DNA of 64,000 bases from NCBI GenBank assembly GCA_039619475.1, contig CM077115.1, positions 592,807,643-592,871,642 of the forward strand, written 5' to 3'. The translations under genes were made by a program, and so were the position numbers. Position 1 is the first letter of the stretch, and each line of letters begins with the position of its first letter. Below the pieces are notes generated by a model. That model ran no database searches, was not told the DNA's origin, and worked only from the letters and a program-made list of their open reading frames with translations. Shown here one piece after another: positions 43,014 to 55,436 of this stretch. This stretch comes from Icerya purchasi (Eukaryota; Arthropoda; Insecta; Hemiptera; Monophlebidae).

Positions 43014-43920
43014 CCCCTTGGGTTTGCTAGCAAAGAGCATTAGCCCAGCAAAAAGGAATAGACACATGGAATAGAATAGAAATTATATTTTTATTCTGTC
43101 GGCAATGGAATCAAGGAACACCCCTAGGACAGGAACAACAGAGATAGTAGGTAGAGAATGAACATAAGAGGCGTTGAAAGGAGCAGGAAGACCAATCTTT
43201 AAAAGATGACAATAAAGTAACTCACGCTCGCGAGATAAACCGAAGCACTCGAAGAGCACGTGATTCGCATCGCAAACATACTGGGAACCTTCAGGATCCA
43301 ATGGACAAAAAGGAGAATCAGCCAAAGAGAAGCGATTTAGTGAAGAAGGAAGGAGACTATGCGAGAAACGGAGGCGAGATAATTTAGTAATTATGGACCG
43401 ATGCAAACTGGGAAACTCATAGAACCAAGGACGAGGGGGAGGAACAGGATTAATCAAGAGATAAAAGGATTTAGGATTAGTGAAAAGAGATACATAAACA
43501 GAATGCCAAAGTCTAAGATGGCAGGATTTAGTTGGAAGAAGAATATTGTGTGCTGGAACCCTACTAATAAAATTCCCATTGGAAACAGCAGCTTTAGCAA
43601 GGAGGTCGACGGCTACATTTCCATCAATGCCTGCATGTCCTGGAATCCAAAGAAAGTCAATCTGGGTACACGTCGATGAGGATAGATCATGAAGAAGAGA
43701 ACGAATAGAAAGGATAATAGCATCAGTGGAAGGAGAAAGGGAAGGTGGAGATAGCGCTAGAAGAACACTTAAAGAATCAGAAACAATAAGGAATTTGGAA
43801 GAACTTGCAGAAGAGGAAATATAAATAATGGCTTGTAGAATGGCAACAGATTCTGCAGTAAAGACAGAACAAAAGGACGGAAGTCTAAAAGACCGAGAAT
43901 GAAAGAACTGAGGGCACAAG
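42982..43920 (-). mobile_element. Family C LINE, 5'-truncated, inserted in the CR1/L2-like ORF2
   Basis: Minus strand, one open frame over 280 codons. It has FTAESVAILQAII (the RNase H Glu), FLIVSDSLSVLLALS (Asp), IDFLWIPGHAGIDGNVAVDL (the final NEAAD-type motif reads NVAVD) and the Cys/His tail ending in ADRIKI at 43,083. The first catalytic Asp (YTDGS) is lost with the 5' truncation near 43,920. The 3' end CTAATGCTCTTTGCTAGCAA ACCC is followed by a poly-A tail (plus-strand T run from 42,982). It shares AAGA at both junctions, too short to prove a TSD. Longer sibling of 25,462-26,185. Confidence 0.88.
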
Positions 43921-43921
43921 A

Positions 43922-46029
43922 ATGCCGCCCTTAGATCGGAATACAAAATTTATTATCTGCGGAGATTGTAATATTAACACTGTGTCAAGGAGTAAAATAA
44001 ATGATCAATTTCTGAACATCTTATCAAGACACGGTGGAATTCGGCTAATTAAAGGAACAACTAGAGAAGAGGTAAGAGCAGGTCGTATTACCAAATCTTG
44101 TATAGATAACATCTTCATTAGACATGCAACAGAGAATGTAATGGCGGGTATTATAAAGACAAAAATTTCAAATCACTACATGATTTGTGATGCACTATGG
44201 GTAGATAGAGACGAGAACATGAAGAATGTTAGTACACGTGAAATCTATCTGAATGAGAACTTGTTAAAAGATAAAGTAAATGCTTATCACTGGCAGGGCT
44301 TGCTTGAGAAAAGAGAAGTGGAAGAATTAGTATATAATTTAATAGTAGTATTCAATAAACTTTATGACGATTGCAAATTTACTAGGCAGAAAAGGAGGGA
44401 AAGGAGATACAATCCTATTGCAGCTTGGATGAATAGGAAAATATTAAATCTCATACATATTAGAGACCTATATTATAAAAGATGTAAAGGGAATAATACA
44501 AATAGAAGATATAAAGAACTATATAAGAAATACAGGAAATTAGTAAAGCAGGAAATAAGACAAGAAAAAGAAAAATATTACCAACAGGAATTACTAAAAG
44601 CGAATAATAACATTAAAAAAACCTGGAAGATAATAGATCAAGTAGTGTGTAAAAAAAGGTCTATAATTATAGACGAGGCAATAGGGAAGAATTTTGATGG
44701 GTATCGCAATGCGGCGCGTGAATTTCAAAAATATTATATGGAGGCTATTGAAAATCTGAAACATAATTGTGATATTAGACTCATTATAACCGAGAACGTG
44801 AATACTACGGTTACGTCATTTTACATACCGAAAGCCACAAGTGAAGAGATAGAAAACATAATTAAGAAAATGAATAAGAATAAAGCCCAAGGACAATAGT
44901 CTTTCTAGACCTTACTAAGGCTTTTGATTTAGTGGATAGGGAAATATTGATAGAAGACCTAAGCAAAATTGGTATAACAGGGAGATATCTTAATTGGTTT
45001 AGATGTTATTTACATGAAAGGGAATGTTTAGTGAAAATTGGTAATGAATATAGTGATATGAGGAAAACGAAATATGGAGTAGGACAAGGAACTGTATTAG
45101 CAGCGTTACTGTTTTTAATTTACATCAACTCCATTCACAATTGTATTAGGAACGCCAAACTTTATGTATATGCTGATGACATTGCTCTGGTAATTGAACA
45201 CCAAGACGTAGAAATAGCAGAAAGGCTGCTTCAGGAGGACTTGAATATGGTTTGCAGATGGGTACACGATAAAAAATTATTAATAAATGCCAAAAAATCA
45301 AAAGTGATGTACGTAAGAACACCGAGTAGATTTAGAAAGTTCGTGCCTAAAATAGTTTTGCACAAGGTAGATTGCCTTCATAGATCGGAAGTATGCCGTT
45401 GTGAGCCGTTAGAAATGGCTGATAATTTCAAATACCTGGGAATAACATTAGATAAGGCGTTAACTTGGAGAGTTCACATAGATAACATTGCTAGGAAAAT
45501 TAGGCAGACTATGCCGGCGTTATACAAATTAAAACAAGTTATGAATTACAAAACTACGAGACTGTATTTTGACTCATTAATAATGACTAGGATTAGATAC
45601 GCGATCGAAATTTGGGGGGAGGCAAAAAAAACGGAATTAAGGAAAATTAGTAGGATACAGAAAAGATGTTTAAAAATGTTGTTACCGAATTGGAGAAATG
45701 CGAATCTTGTAACGAATTCTACTTGGTGGGACAATAATAAAGAAATGTCGCCAAAAATGTTTTTTTATTACAGTAAACTTTTAAGGTATAAAACAGAAAA
45801 AATAAGATTACCGACAAGGGAAAAGGTATATGGGACTAGGAACTGTGACAATTTATGTTTTATAAGACCTAAAGGGATTAATAATAAAATTGATAATGTT
45901 GAAGAGGAAGTTATGAGTCATTTACTGGGTATCTTACCAAAGGAATTAAGAGACGAAAGTAATTTGAATATATGGAAAGAAAATAAAAATATGGTTCATT
46001 GCGTGGTGCAAAGAATGAGAAATGGATAG
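43922..46029 (+). pseudogene. CR1/L2-like ORF2, endonuclease C-terminus and RT with internal deletion
   Basis: Resumes with MPPLDRNTKFIICGDCNINT (the GDxN endonuclease motif), then SCIDNIFI and a SNHYMICD block in the place of SDH. A long basic linker follows, and the RT start SEEIENIIKKMNKNKAQGQ ends at a stop at 44,899. The frame shifts and continues with FLDLTKAFDLVDREILIEDL, YGVGQGTVLAALLFLIYINS, YADDIALVIE and the RT thumb to TAG at 46,029. The RT blocks normally between SxGxD and the LDLTKAFD motif (about 100-130 residues) are missing. No RNase H. A defective copy, although each half is open. Confidence 0.87.
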
Positions 46030-46359
46030 CCATAGTAAAGGAACAGCAATAAGACGGGTAGTTGATTGAAAGAGTAAATAATTATAAATGATGTAATCAA
46101 AAAAAAAAAACAAAAAAATGGCTTACGTGAAAATATTGTGGTACGATGTGCGATGGGTATAAACGTTGTGAATTAAAATTAGACGTAGAATAGTAAAAAT
46201 AGAAGTTAAGTTGAATTAAGTATTTAGATATAAGACGAATATGATGTATTAGATTTAAGATGTAGATGATGAATAAACGATATAATTATGTTGGGAACCC
46301 ACAGACGGGCAATTGCCTTGTGGGACCCGCAAATTATTTACAAAAAAAAAAAAAAAAAA

Positions 46360-48037
46360 ATCCTTACGTATTCTGGAATGTTCCTTATCAGAAATCCATC
46401 TTAATCCTCACGTACTACTATTATTTACCGCCCCGACAATCCAGCATTAATCAACGTATCGATCAATAACCTGCGTCTACCCTTTGTTACCTCCTTCCGA
46501 TATTTAGGAATCTATCTCAATAATCGACTATCCTTCTCAGAACATATAAATTATCTTCATTCATCTACACTAAAACGGTTAAATATTTTAAAGGCTTTGT
46601 CATCTTCCAATTGGGGTGGAGATCCCGTAGTACTCCTCATAATCTATAAATCTATTATCCGCTTTAGGTTTGATTACGTTAGTTTTCTTTACGGCAACGC
46701 ATCTCAGTCTCTTCTCTCCAAACTGAATACGGTCCAGAATGCAGCCCTCCGCTTATGCCTTGGCGTTTTAAAATCCAGCCCTATTCCGGCGATCCTGGCT
46801 CAGTCTGATGTTCCTCCCCTCTCCCTTCGTAGATACTATCTTGCCTACCGGTTCCTCATCAAGCGCCTTCCTATCTCCTCAAATAATCTTATTGATTCAT
46901 ACCATTCCCTACTGCAGGATTGGCGTTTTGTCTCTAATAAAATCCCCGTTCTCTCCCACGTTTCCGCTCGTCTATTTAAGTTTGCTCCTTTTGTTATTTT
47001 TTTTGATAAATTCCCATATTTTCACTTCAATTTTTTTGACCTTATTCATCCTCCGACTCTGTTCTCCTTGCCTCCTGGTTTAAAGTCTCCTCCCCCCTCA
47101 GCATCTATTAACGAATTTAACCAGTTAGTAACATCGGCGTTCCCCGACCATCTGCTTGTCTATACTGATGGATCTAAAATGGCTCACGAGATGGGTGCAT
47201 CGATCTTCATTTCTGCGCTTAACCACTCAAATGTATTTAAATCGCCATATCATTCTGCTCTAATTAGTATGCAGAGTAGTTTGCAGTTCTACGCGTCATT
47301 AAATTCACTAGTTCTCTTACTGTCCAAACAAATTTTCTTTTGATATCTGACTCCAGAAGCGTTCTTGATTGTATTTCCTCTCCCTATATTCATCCTTCTT
47401 CGGATCCAGTCATCTTACATATTCGATCCTCAATTTCTGTCCTCTCTCGTTCACGTTCATTGCACATAAGATTCCTATGGGTCCCCAGCCATGCTGGGAT
47501 TCATGGTAATGAGAAGGCTGACTACCTTGCTCGTTCGGCTTTGACTTCCGGGCGTCTTGTCCGACGATTTCGCTCTTCCGAATTGCTAACTATAGTAAAA
47601 AAATTCAATTTGAAAATTGGAAATCTTTGTATGGTCCTTCCTTTACAAATCCGCGGTCCTTATATTTGTCTATTCAATCGTTTCCACCATCACACCTTTG
47701 GTTCTTAGACTTCCCACACCTTTGTCGTTCTACTATATCTTCTCTTTGTCGTCTTCGCTTTGGTCACAGCTGTCTCCCTGCTTCTCTTTATCGGTTTTCT
47801 ATTACTTTCCTTCCCCTCTGTCCATTATGTGTAGATAACACACTCGATTGTGATGCTGATCGCATTTTCTTTGAGTGTACATATTTGTCTTCCGAAAGAT
47901 TGGTACTATACTCAGATCTACTATCCCTTAATATCCCCACGCCGTACTGTGCTTCCTTTATCCTCGCCTTCCCCTCACTGTCTGTTCCTGCTATTGCTAA
48001 ATTCTTGTCTTTAATCCGCGACCGTATAAACATTTAA
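46360..48037 (+). pseudogene. Family A ORF2 resumed: RT end, RNase H, C-terminus (duplication copy 2)
   Basis: Continues the RT from 41,726. 46,597-47,343 is open and holds the thumb/connector and LLVYTDGSK. Then come the shared frameshift and TAG (YAE-stop-FAVLRVI), SDSRSVLD at 47,345, HGNEKADYLARSALTSGRLV, a 7-A frameshift, and YGPSFTNPRSLYLSI to RDRINI at 48,037. It has the 17 bases (46,708-46,735) that copy 1 lacks, but lost 3 bases near 47,987 relative to copy 1. From 46,453 on it matches window position 1 onward. Confidence 0.9.
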
Positions 48038-49565
48038 GCAAATCCCTCATTCTTTTCTTATCTTAATATTTTGGTTCCCCGCCGCCTTTACTTGGTGCAT
48101 TGTGATACGGATTCGGTACTTTTGGCGCTATCTTTTTTTCGACGTTCAAGGTAGAAATTATTCTTCGATTTATTCATTAATTCTCGGCTTCTCGAACGTC
48201 GATATATTTTACATCGCCGCTTTGTCGTGTCTTGGTTGCTTATTTGGCCGATACTAAAAATCCCCGAGTTCAGTGGCGTAATCGTCGAGTACACGGTCGC
48301 GCTGGGTTAGAGACTGTATAGTGTCTGAGTGGTAGTGGTCAGCAGCTAAGACAATGATATGCGCGTGCGGCAAGAAGCGCTAAATAAGATGAGCCGAGTA
48401 ATGTCGAGCAGTGAGATTGTTATTAAAACCCGTAATGGCATGGCAAAGAAAACGGGCGGGGGGTAAGCTTATTCGCGCGCGTGATAATTGTTAATTTTAA
48501 TTTCTCGCGTTAACTAATTAGTACATCGTATTGTAATCGTCGCGGCTGGTGGTCGTCAAGCGCGGGAATTCATACAGCCTAGTCGTCGCATTACTTTTGT
48601 TGGTACGGCATAAAATTTTAAGGAAGTAATCAATTTTGATGTTACCGTTAATCTTTTTTTCTTCCAGTCTGCTTGTTGGTTTTTTTTTGTTAAATACATA
48701 TATATGGTTTCAATCAATTTTCTTTATTGGATACTTGGTGTCGACTAGTCTTTCCATTAGTCTGTGTAAAAATAAAATAATAAAAAAAAAAAAGAGAAAA
48801 GCCTGGTGCTCTGAGAGAATTTGGTCCGATCGTAAAGGACAGAAAATCTATATCAAGTGGTTCTAGAGATTCTCGGATGGTGACCATAGTGGTACTGGGT
48901 CAAGGTGGTGCGGATCTTCCGGAGTTAGTATGAACGCTGCGCTATTTGGCGATTTCAATGTGGAGAATCTTTCCTTTTTATCCTTAATATATCGTAAGCT
49001 CGTCGTCCGCAGATGCCGTTTGAATAATGAATAATCAATGATTTTGCATTTCTGGACGGGAATTGCGAGCACTGCTTTTCAGTCGCAACCGTAGGCGAAT
49101 AGTGATGTCTCTTGCCTCATCGGGCATTGTGGGCACCGCACTGCAGTTGCGGCCATATTGTTGATAAGGATCTTTTTGTGGGCGCTGCCCAACAATCGCA
49201 GACATGGATAAAAATACTTTTCTTTTTATGCTGGTCACACCGCGCATTTAGTATAAATATACATAATATATTATATATTATAATCAAGTATAACTGCTAA
49301 CAAGACATGAGAGCTTTCCTTTCCTTTAAGGTATCCTGTATATTTTTTCGTCTACACATTTATTTCCCTTCGGACTGCTAATTGCACGGGTTCTCTAGTA
49401 CCGATCTTTTTTGACTCCCTTGCTATCGCTCCATAGTAGTTCTGGCCGTTTCCACCTTCCCCAAACAACTTTCCTAGTGTCCACAGTTTCCTTTTATCCT
49501 ACGTTCTTCCTTGTTGATGGGTAATCGTCCGTAGCTGACAACCCCAATAAAAAAGTAAAAAAAAA
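48038..49565 (+). repeat. 3' UTR of the plus family A element (copy 2), with the 795-bp insert
   Basis: Matches 1572-3145 at high identity. ~47 bases present at 2390-2436 are missing near 48,868, including the right-hand ATTGTG. It ends in TAGCTGACAACCCCAATAAA and an A-rich tail, then jumps to sequence matching ~4258. Confidence 0.8.
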
Positions 49566-49722
49566 CGAATATTATGATGAATGCACGCGGAAAACTAATA
49601 CTGACTAGTGTAAATCGATACACGCACCGACGTGAACTTACGACCTAATTAAACGATCGATCATTATCGACCATCATCGACTGAACAACGAATTAATCTA
49701 AATTATCGAATTATCATGCAAG

Positions 49723-50133
49723 ATGCACGAACGAAGATTTCGGTACACGATGGATTATTCCAAACGACATAGTCGAATCGCTGAATATTACCCCGTACCT
49801 TATCAATTAATTCGAACGCCGCAGAATTTTCTAGAATATTTCTATATTTTATCTTCTATTTTAAAGCGACCACTAGCTTGTCTTTCCGGGATTTTTACAA
49901 ATTATCTTGCTACTCTCATAGCTACACGCTCCGTACTTATACGTTTCGACGGTAAACGCTACATCTCCGCGTTTTTCGACCGCGATAACCCCCGCGAAAA
50001 TCCTGTTCGCTCGCGCAACACAGCCGACACAACGGCTGCGTTCGGGATAACCAGGCTTCCCGGTCAAAATAGCTTCTCCGATCGCAATTTGCCGTCATCT
50101 CTGCTGCCCGAAAAAAACCCGAAATATAAATGA
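49723..50133 (+). CDS. Unrecognised 136-residue open frame (copy 2)
   Basis: Duplicate of 4412-4822: same start, same stop, substitutions only. It has the same caveats; a frameshift-free pair in a recent duplication is only weak evidence for coding. Confidence 0.25.
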   Translation: MHERRFRYTMDYSKRHSRIAEYYPVPYQLIRTPQNFLEYFYILSSILKRPLACLSGIFTNYLATLIATRSVLIRFDGKRYISAFFDRDNPRENPVRSRNTADTTAAFGITRLPGQNSFSDRNLPSSLLPEKNPKYK

Positions 50134-50469
50134 TATTAAAATCGAAATAATAATTTCTACCTCGGACGGCATTATCAGAAAGCGTATAAAACGTAATTAA
50201 AACGCTACAGCTGCCGAATCCGTCTCAATATATATTGTTCTCATATTTTGAACATGTATGGTTGCGAGTAAATATGCGAGAGTAAGTGTAAGAGTATCAT
50301 GAATGGGAATAATCCATAAAAAAAAAAAATATATATATATACAAGTAATATAAGGGTGACTTTGGAACAGTTATGTCAAAATTTTTACAAAACATAGTAT
50401 AAAGGCCACTTTAGGATAAAAATGTCAATTTTTATACAAAACATTCAATGTGCTAAAATTTAAACAAAC

Positions 50470-51275
50470 CCGCCAAAGTCTGGCATGATTGGAGTTGGAT
50501 AAGGAAAGGATATCTGAAGAAGGGAAATAGTTGAGGAATGAATCAAGGCGACCAGCAGAACGAGCCAAAGAATTAGCTGCGTCGTTGCCGTCAATTCCGG
50601 AATGACTAAGAATCCATAAAAAATCAATAAGAATAGAGCGAGATGACTGCAGAGTGGCGGTAAGAGAACGAATTGAGAGAGTAATACCATCAGAGAAATG
50701 TGAAGGAGGAGAGCATATGGCTTGAAGGACGCCTTTAGAGTTCAAAATTATGAGGAATTGGTAAAGTTCGCTTAAAGAAGAAATAAAAGAGATAGCCTGA
50801 TCGATTCTGCAAAAAAAATAGTGCAGAAGGAAGGAAGGGAAGGATTCAGAATGCTGAAATGACGGGGCAGTAAACGCGCCACCGACGCCGTTCTCGCTCT
50901 TGGAACCACCGGTAAAGATGAATACACGAGCAGGTAAAGAGGAATTTAATAAATGAAGAAATTCATTGTTGATTGCATCGTGAGAAGAGGAATGGGTCCG
51001 AAGTGGAACTTGATAGGCTGCCATAGAGTAAGGGAGAGTGTTATAGGAAAAGATAACAGGAGAAAAATTAGGAAAACGGGCAGCAATGAGCGACAGAATT
51101 GAGATTTTATGAGGAGAAATACGCCAGCGGTTTTTTAATTCACAGATAAGAAGAAATAAGTTTGGACGAGAAGACGGGAAGCCGTTTAATTATGAAGCGA
51201 TACTTAAGCTGAGAACGGCGAATAAACAGTGGTTGGGTAACTGACTTTGATAAAACTGTGGGAATGGGAGAGGAT
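50470..51275 (-). pseudogene. RNase H fragment inside the TIR element (copy 2)
   Basis: Same as 5157-5960, including the Gly and Asn replacements at two catalytic positions. The open frame 50,425-51,024 is retained. Confidence 0.75.
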
Positions 51276-51759
51276 TTCACTTGGAAATAATTATGTCAAA
51301 ATTAAAAACAATTAAATGATTTCGAAAAATTTTTTAAAATCAATTTTAAAAAAATATGTATTTCGTTACCTTTATGATATCCAGGAGAGGTGTCTAGTGA
51401 TGTGTTGGACACCTCATTTAATGTTTTTCTAAAAATCGGTTTTATTAAATTTGTATCAGGAAAACAAGGCAATCAAATCAACCCCATCCATATGGTCGGG
51501 GTTGAAAATCAACTCGATTAGAAGTAGGGCGGCCATATGGACGCTGTGAAATTGTCAGGAGACCAAATGTTTACTAAGCTCATCTCATTAAATGGCTTTT
51601 TAAAAATTGCTTATATTTATTTCTCATTGTTGTAGGTGAACTCACCTTTTTCTATTTCTCTCCCTTCATTGTGGATGATTCCAACTCATTTAAGTATTTT
51701 TTAAAAAAGATGCTTTAAAAAGATGGTTGAATTAAAGAAATTAAATCTATATATAAAGT

Positions 51760-52159
51760 ATCTTATCTTATATATTTAAAGAGCCTTGCTCTTGTCGTTG
51801 CCGTACACTACATAGCGCGTTGGCGCAACCTATTCGTACATTTAGCTGTACCGATATAGGTTGTGTACCAGGCAATTGTAATATGCAACGCAGGTGTATA
51901 CACGCAAGACTACATTCGGAACTGATTGAAGCCGCTTGTTATCGCGCTACAAGTGCAGTCCGTCCGGTGTGGGTCTGCTGTGTACTGACCTAGCGCGCAT
52001 ATGATGTTGAACGTGGTGGTTTGCCATTGCCTTCCACGTGACTATTAGCGATTATTTATTTTATTTAATCCTTGTAATAAGTTCGTCGTCACTCGGGATC
52101 GAACCCGTGACCGCCATATCGGAAATGAAGCGCTCTAGCAACTAGGCTATCGCGACGAC
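51760..52159 (-). mobile_element. tRNA-derived SINE, copy 2
   Basis: Head 52,159-52,085 is identical to 6903-6829, including the GGTTCGATCCC B box. The body and tail differ by a few substitutions. Confidence 0.55.
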
Positions 52160-52821
52160 ATATAATGTATGGAAGCCGATAATAATGATAATAATACATT
52201 AAACATTTTTAGAGAAGTTAGTAAATCTTCAACTTAAAAATATTTTAAAGATTTAAAAAAAGGTACTGTTGATTGTTTCATAACAAAAACAAAATTTGGA
52301 AAGGGTGTTATTTTAACCATTATTTGCAAAAATGAATGTTCCCAAAGCGAATATCTGATAAATTACTACCACTTGTTCATAGAAACCCTAATGATAATTC
52401 TCCTAAAGTAATTTATGTCGGCATAGTAAACAATAGTTGTGAGGTAGATTTTGCTGAATAAGCTGTAAATTTTTAAATGTTACATAACATTTTGCAATTA
52501 ATTAAAATTGATTGAATCTAAAAGGTTTGTTAAATTTTTTTCATTTTTGCAATTTTTACACTTTTACATTTTTAAATTGTTTGCGTTTTCTCAATTTTTT
52601 GAAATGTTTGCATTTTAAGTGTTTTGTTTAAATTTTATCGTATTGAATGTTTTGTTTAAATACTCTCAAGTGTCCCTTATACTATGTTTTGTGAAAATTT
52701 TGACATAATTGTTTCAAAGTCATCTATACTACTTACATATGCGAGTATGTATATATAGCATTTAGTCTCTTTATAATTGTAATGAGTACACTATAGTTAA
52801 ATATAACAATAAGAAAAAATG

Positions 52822-54687
52822 AATTTTTTTTTTTTTAATTTTGAGCTCATCGACTAAAGTCCTTTACCTAGAAACAAATAGACAAGAAAGAAGTCAGTTA
52901 TATTTTAATCCGATCAGAAACCATTGATAAAAAGGAACAAATGGCAGGGATAATTAATGGGGAAGGAATATAAAGCAGAACGCTCCATGGAAAGAGATGA
53001 ATGCTCAAAGAACATACGTCGGCGTCACAAATAGCTGCATCATTAGGATGGAGAGGACAATGTAGGGAGGAAATCGCGTAAAAGCGAAACCAGAATAAGA
53101 GCATAGAGCGTGGCCACGACACAACCAAAAAATAGAAACATCAGAACGGCAAAGTGAAGGATACAAAAGAAACCACGAATAGGGAGGAGGAGTAGGCCGA
53201 ACAGTCGGATATAACGAACGACTGTTGAAAAAAGAAGCGTAGATGTCCAACCAAAATCTGATATAAAAACTTTTACACATCGGTTGGAGGTTACCGGATG
53301 GATTTTTAAAAAAAAAATAGCCGCGAATAAGCAGCAACCCGAGCCAAAAAATCAACCACATCATTGCAAAATATGCCCAAGCGACTAGGTACTCACAGGA
53401 GATCAATGTTGATCAAAAGGATTATAAATGAGTGAACGTATACGAAGGATAACAAAGTCATAAGAAGGACCGGGAAGGGGAGAAAATATGTTCTGAAAGG
53501 CGCTCAAGGAGTCAGAGATAATTAAAGAATTGTGGTAAAGGTGTTTATGAAAAATGAAAATAGTATAAGATAGCTATCAGCTGGGCTGTGAATATGGAAC
53601 AGAAGGAAGAAAGATGAAAAAGATTCTGGCATGTTAAAATCTCGGAGGATGAAGGAAGCTCCAACACCACCAGGCCCCCTCGAACCATTCGTGTATGGTG
53701 ACATAAAAAGAAAATAGGGAATTGTAATGCTGTAGAATACCTGTTTAATTGCGGCTTGGGGAAATATTCAGAAAATAAGGGGAGAATAAATACGTTGGAA
53801 AGGTGACAAAGATCAATGTAGCTAAAGTAAAAATAGGAGAGATTATATATAAAAGGACATTGTGTAAGCCAAAATGAACTAAGACGATGGGAGATAAAAG
53901 CTAGGATAGGAGTTTTGTTAGGATTAAAACGCCAGCTAAACATTTAACAAGGAAACGATAGTCTAAACGGAACCTTCGAATGGGCATGGATGGCGTATTA
54001 GATTCAGCAAGAATATCAGGAATTGGAGAAGATAAGAGTTTTGAATTATGTTTAGTTTAGAGAGACGGGACTTGGAAAATAAAAGACCAATAATCAAATT
54101 TGGAACGGATAATAGATTTGTAAAGAAAAATAAGAATATAAGGATCGCCACCCATTTAGTTGGCGACAGGGTTTTTAGCAAGTTTAGCCTTTTGATAGTA
54201 GAAGCAGAAAGATATCTGATATGTTCAGCAAGGAACAAACGACTATCAAGAAGGACACCAAGATAGCAGAAGCAATTACCATGAGAAAGAGATACATTGT
54301 TTAAGGATAGATTAACTAACGCAGAATTACAAGGTCAAAGGGTAAAAACAGTATAAGAAAACTTAGAGAGAGAAATCGAGAAGTTAATTAAGAAAAGAAA
54401 ATATTTCAGCACAATGAGCGACGAATTAAGTTTAAAATATCTTTAGAGGAGGTAAAAAGGAGGATGTCGTCCGCAAAGAATAAAGAAAAGGAATTTAAAT
54501 GAAGAGAAGCAATACTGACAGTATAAATGTTAAAAAGAGTAGGTCGGAGGGAGGAACCTTGAGGAAGACCGCGGAAGTTTCTTGAAACGTAGAGAAGTGG
54601 AGGGGAGAGATGATTCGACGTGAGGTTAAGGGTAGGGGAAGTGAATTTGATTGTGATATTAATTGCCGTCATTTTATTAAATAACTT
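52822..54687 (-). pseudogene. Family B LINE, degenerate (copy 2)
   Basis: Duplicate of 7628-9495 with the same frameshifts, RT motifs (GLPQGSSLRPTLFNIY, FADDILLFT near 54,430-54,560) and T-run tail (plus strand ~52,826). A 3-bp difference near 53,230 is the only indel I noticed. Confidence 0.85.
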
Positions 54688-54944
54688 AGGGAATCCTAAT
54701 AAGATGGTACACAAATGAAAAAAATATCAAATAAAAATCAATAACTCACGAATAGCTTGACTTATGTTCTTCAAATTTGGAACATAAATCACAATTAAAA
54801 TTCTCTTTAAAACGATCTATAACCTAAAGATTACCGATTACCCTAGGCGGCAAAAAACCCCAAAAACCGTCAAGAATATATAATATGGTACATAAAACGA
54901 TCTCAAAAACCACTTAAAAAGTCATAACTCATCACCCGATAAAC
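54680..54944 (-). repeat. Terminal module TM (copy 2, minus)
   Basis: Duplicate of 9487-9752. Confidence 0.8.
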
Positions 54945-55436
54945 CTATAACGCCTTGGCAAAGTTAACAAAGGAGACGTCAGACTTACAGAATTTCTCTA
55001 GGTGGCCAGAGCAGTGGCACCGTTTACATTTTTTAACGGGAATATGGTCTACAAAAGGCAGGTGCTCCCATTTAATAAGCAGTTTTTTGTGAACTGGCAA
55101 CATAGGATATTGTGAGGAATGAAGGCGGGCGTAAATCCGACTACCTCTGTCATTAGTGACCTTATTAGTACTAATAGGTTCACTACCTGTTTTTATTTTG
55201 AAGTACTCATTAACATCTTCTTCTGAGCTGTTCTTAGTACGAAAGATTAGTATGAAGGGGCCCAGAAATTTTGGCGCCATATCTTTAACATTTTTTATGT
55301 CATCGCTGACAGCAGTACTGATTTTGTGCTGATCCTCCTTCGTTTCAGCCGCAATTATAGCTGAAACATTGCCTATTTTCTTATAGTAACTTATATTGAT
55401 ATTCAGCTTATTGGGGCATATTTTATTTTGAGCTTC
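54945..55436 (-). pseudogene. Gag-like zinc-knuckle ORF (copy 2)
   Basis: Duplicate of 9753-10,244, same length, same CKRCHCSGHLEKFC knuckle and the same upstream TAA/frameshift. It differs by substitutions such as NISEED to NSSEED, THKV to TNKV and YVHLH to YARLH. Confidence 0.55.

Larger units (their letters stand above)
41727..46359 (+). mobile_element. CR1/L2-like LINE inserted in family A, itself interrupted
   Basis: Starts abruptly after GCTGCAGGA, carries an ORF2 with APE-type endonuclease and RT (pieces below) and a 3' region, and ends in an A19 tail (46,341-46,359) directly before family A sequence TCCTTACG. Bases 41,727-42,480 precede ORF2. They hold open frames such as 41,654-41,926 and 41,930-42,400 that I cannot assign; a gag remnant is possible. 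No target-site duplication is evident. Confidence 0.8.
37858..49565 (+). mobile_element. Long family A LINE (plus), interrupted by nested insertions
   Basis: Reassembles as 5' UTR (37,858-38,125), ORF1 (interrupted by a family D fragment at ~38,150-38,459), ORF2 endonuclease and RT up to 41,726, RT end and RNase H from 46,360 to 48,037, and 3' UTR to about 49,565. Bases 41,727-46,359 are a different LINE. The join GCTGCAGGAG / TCCTTACCTATTCTGG is continuous in the minus copy near 35,010, which proves the interruption. Without inserts the element would be about 6.3 kb, including the 795-bp 3' UTR insert. Confidence 0.85.
50344..52733. mobile_element. TIR element, copy 2
   Basis: Duplicate of 5031-7539 with the same ends. 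It is ~57 bp shorter near 51,569 (bases 6254-6310 of copy 1 absent) and ~100 bp shorter in the AT-rich part near 52,545-52,640. It holds the same RNase H fragment and SINE. Confidence 0.6.
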
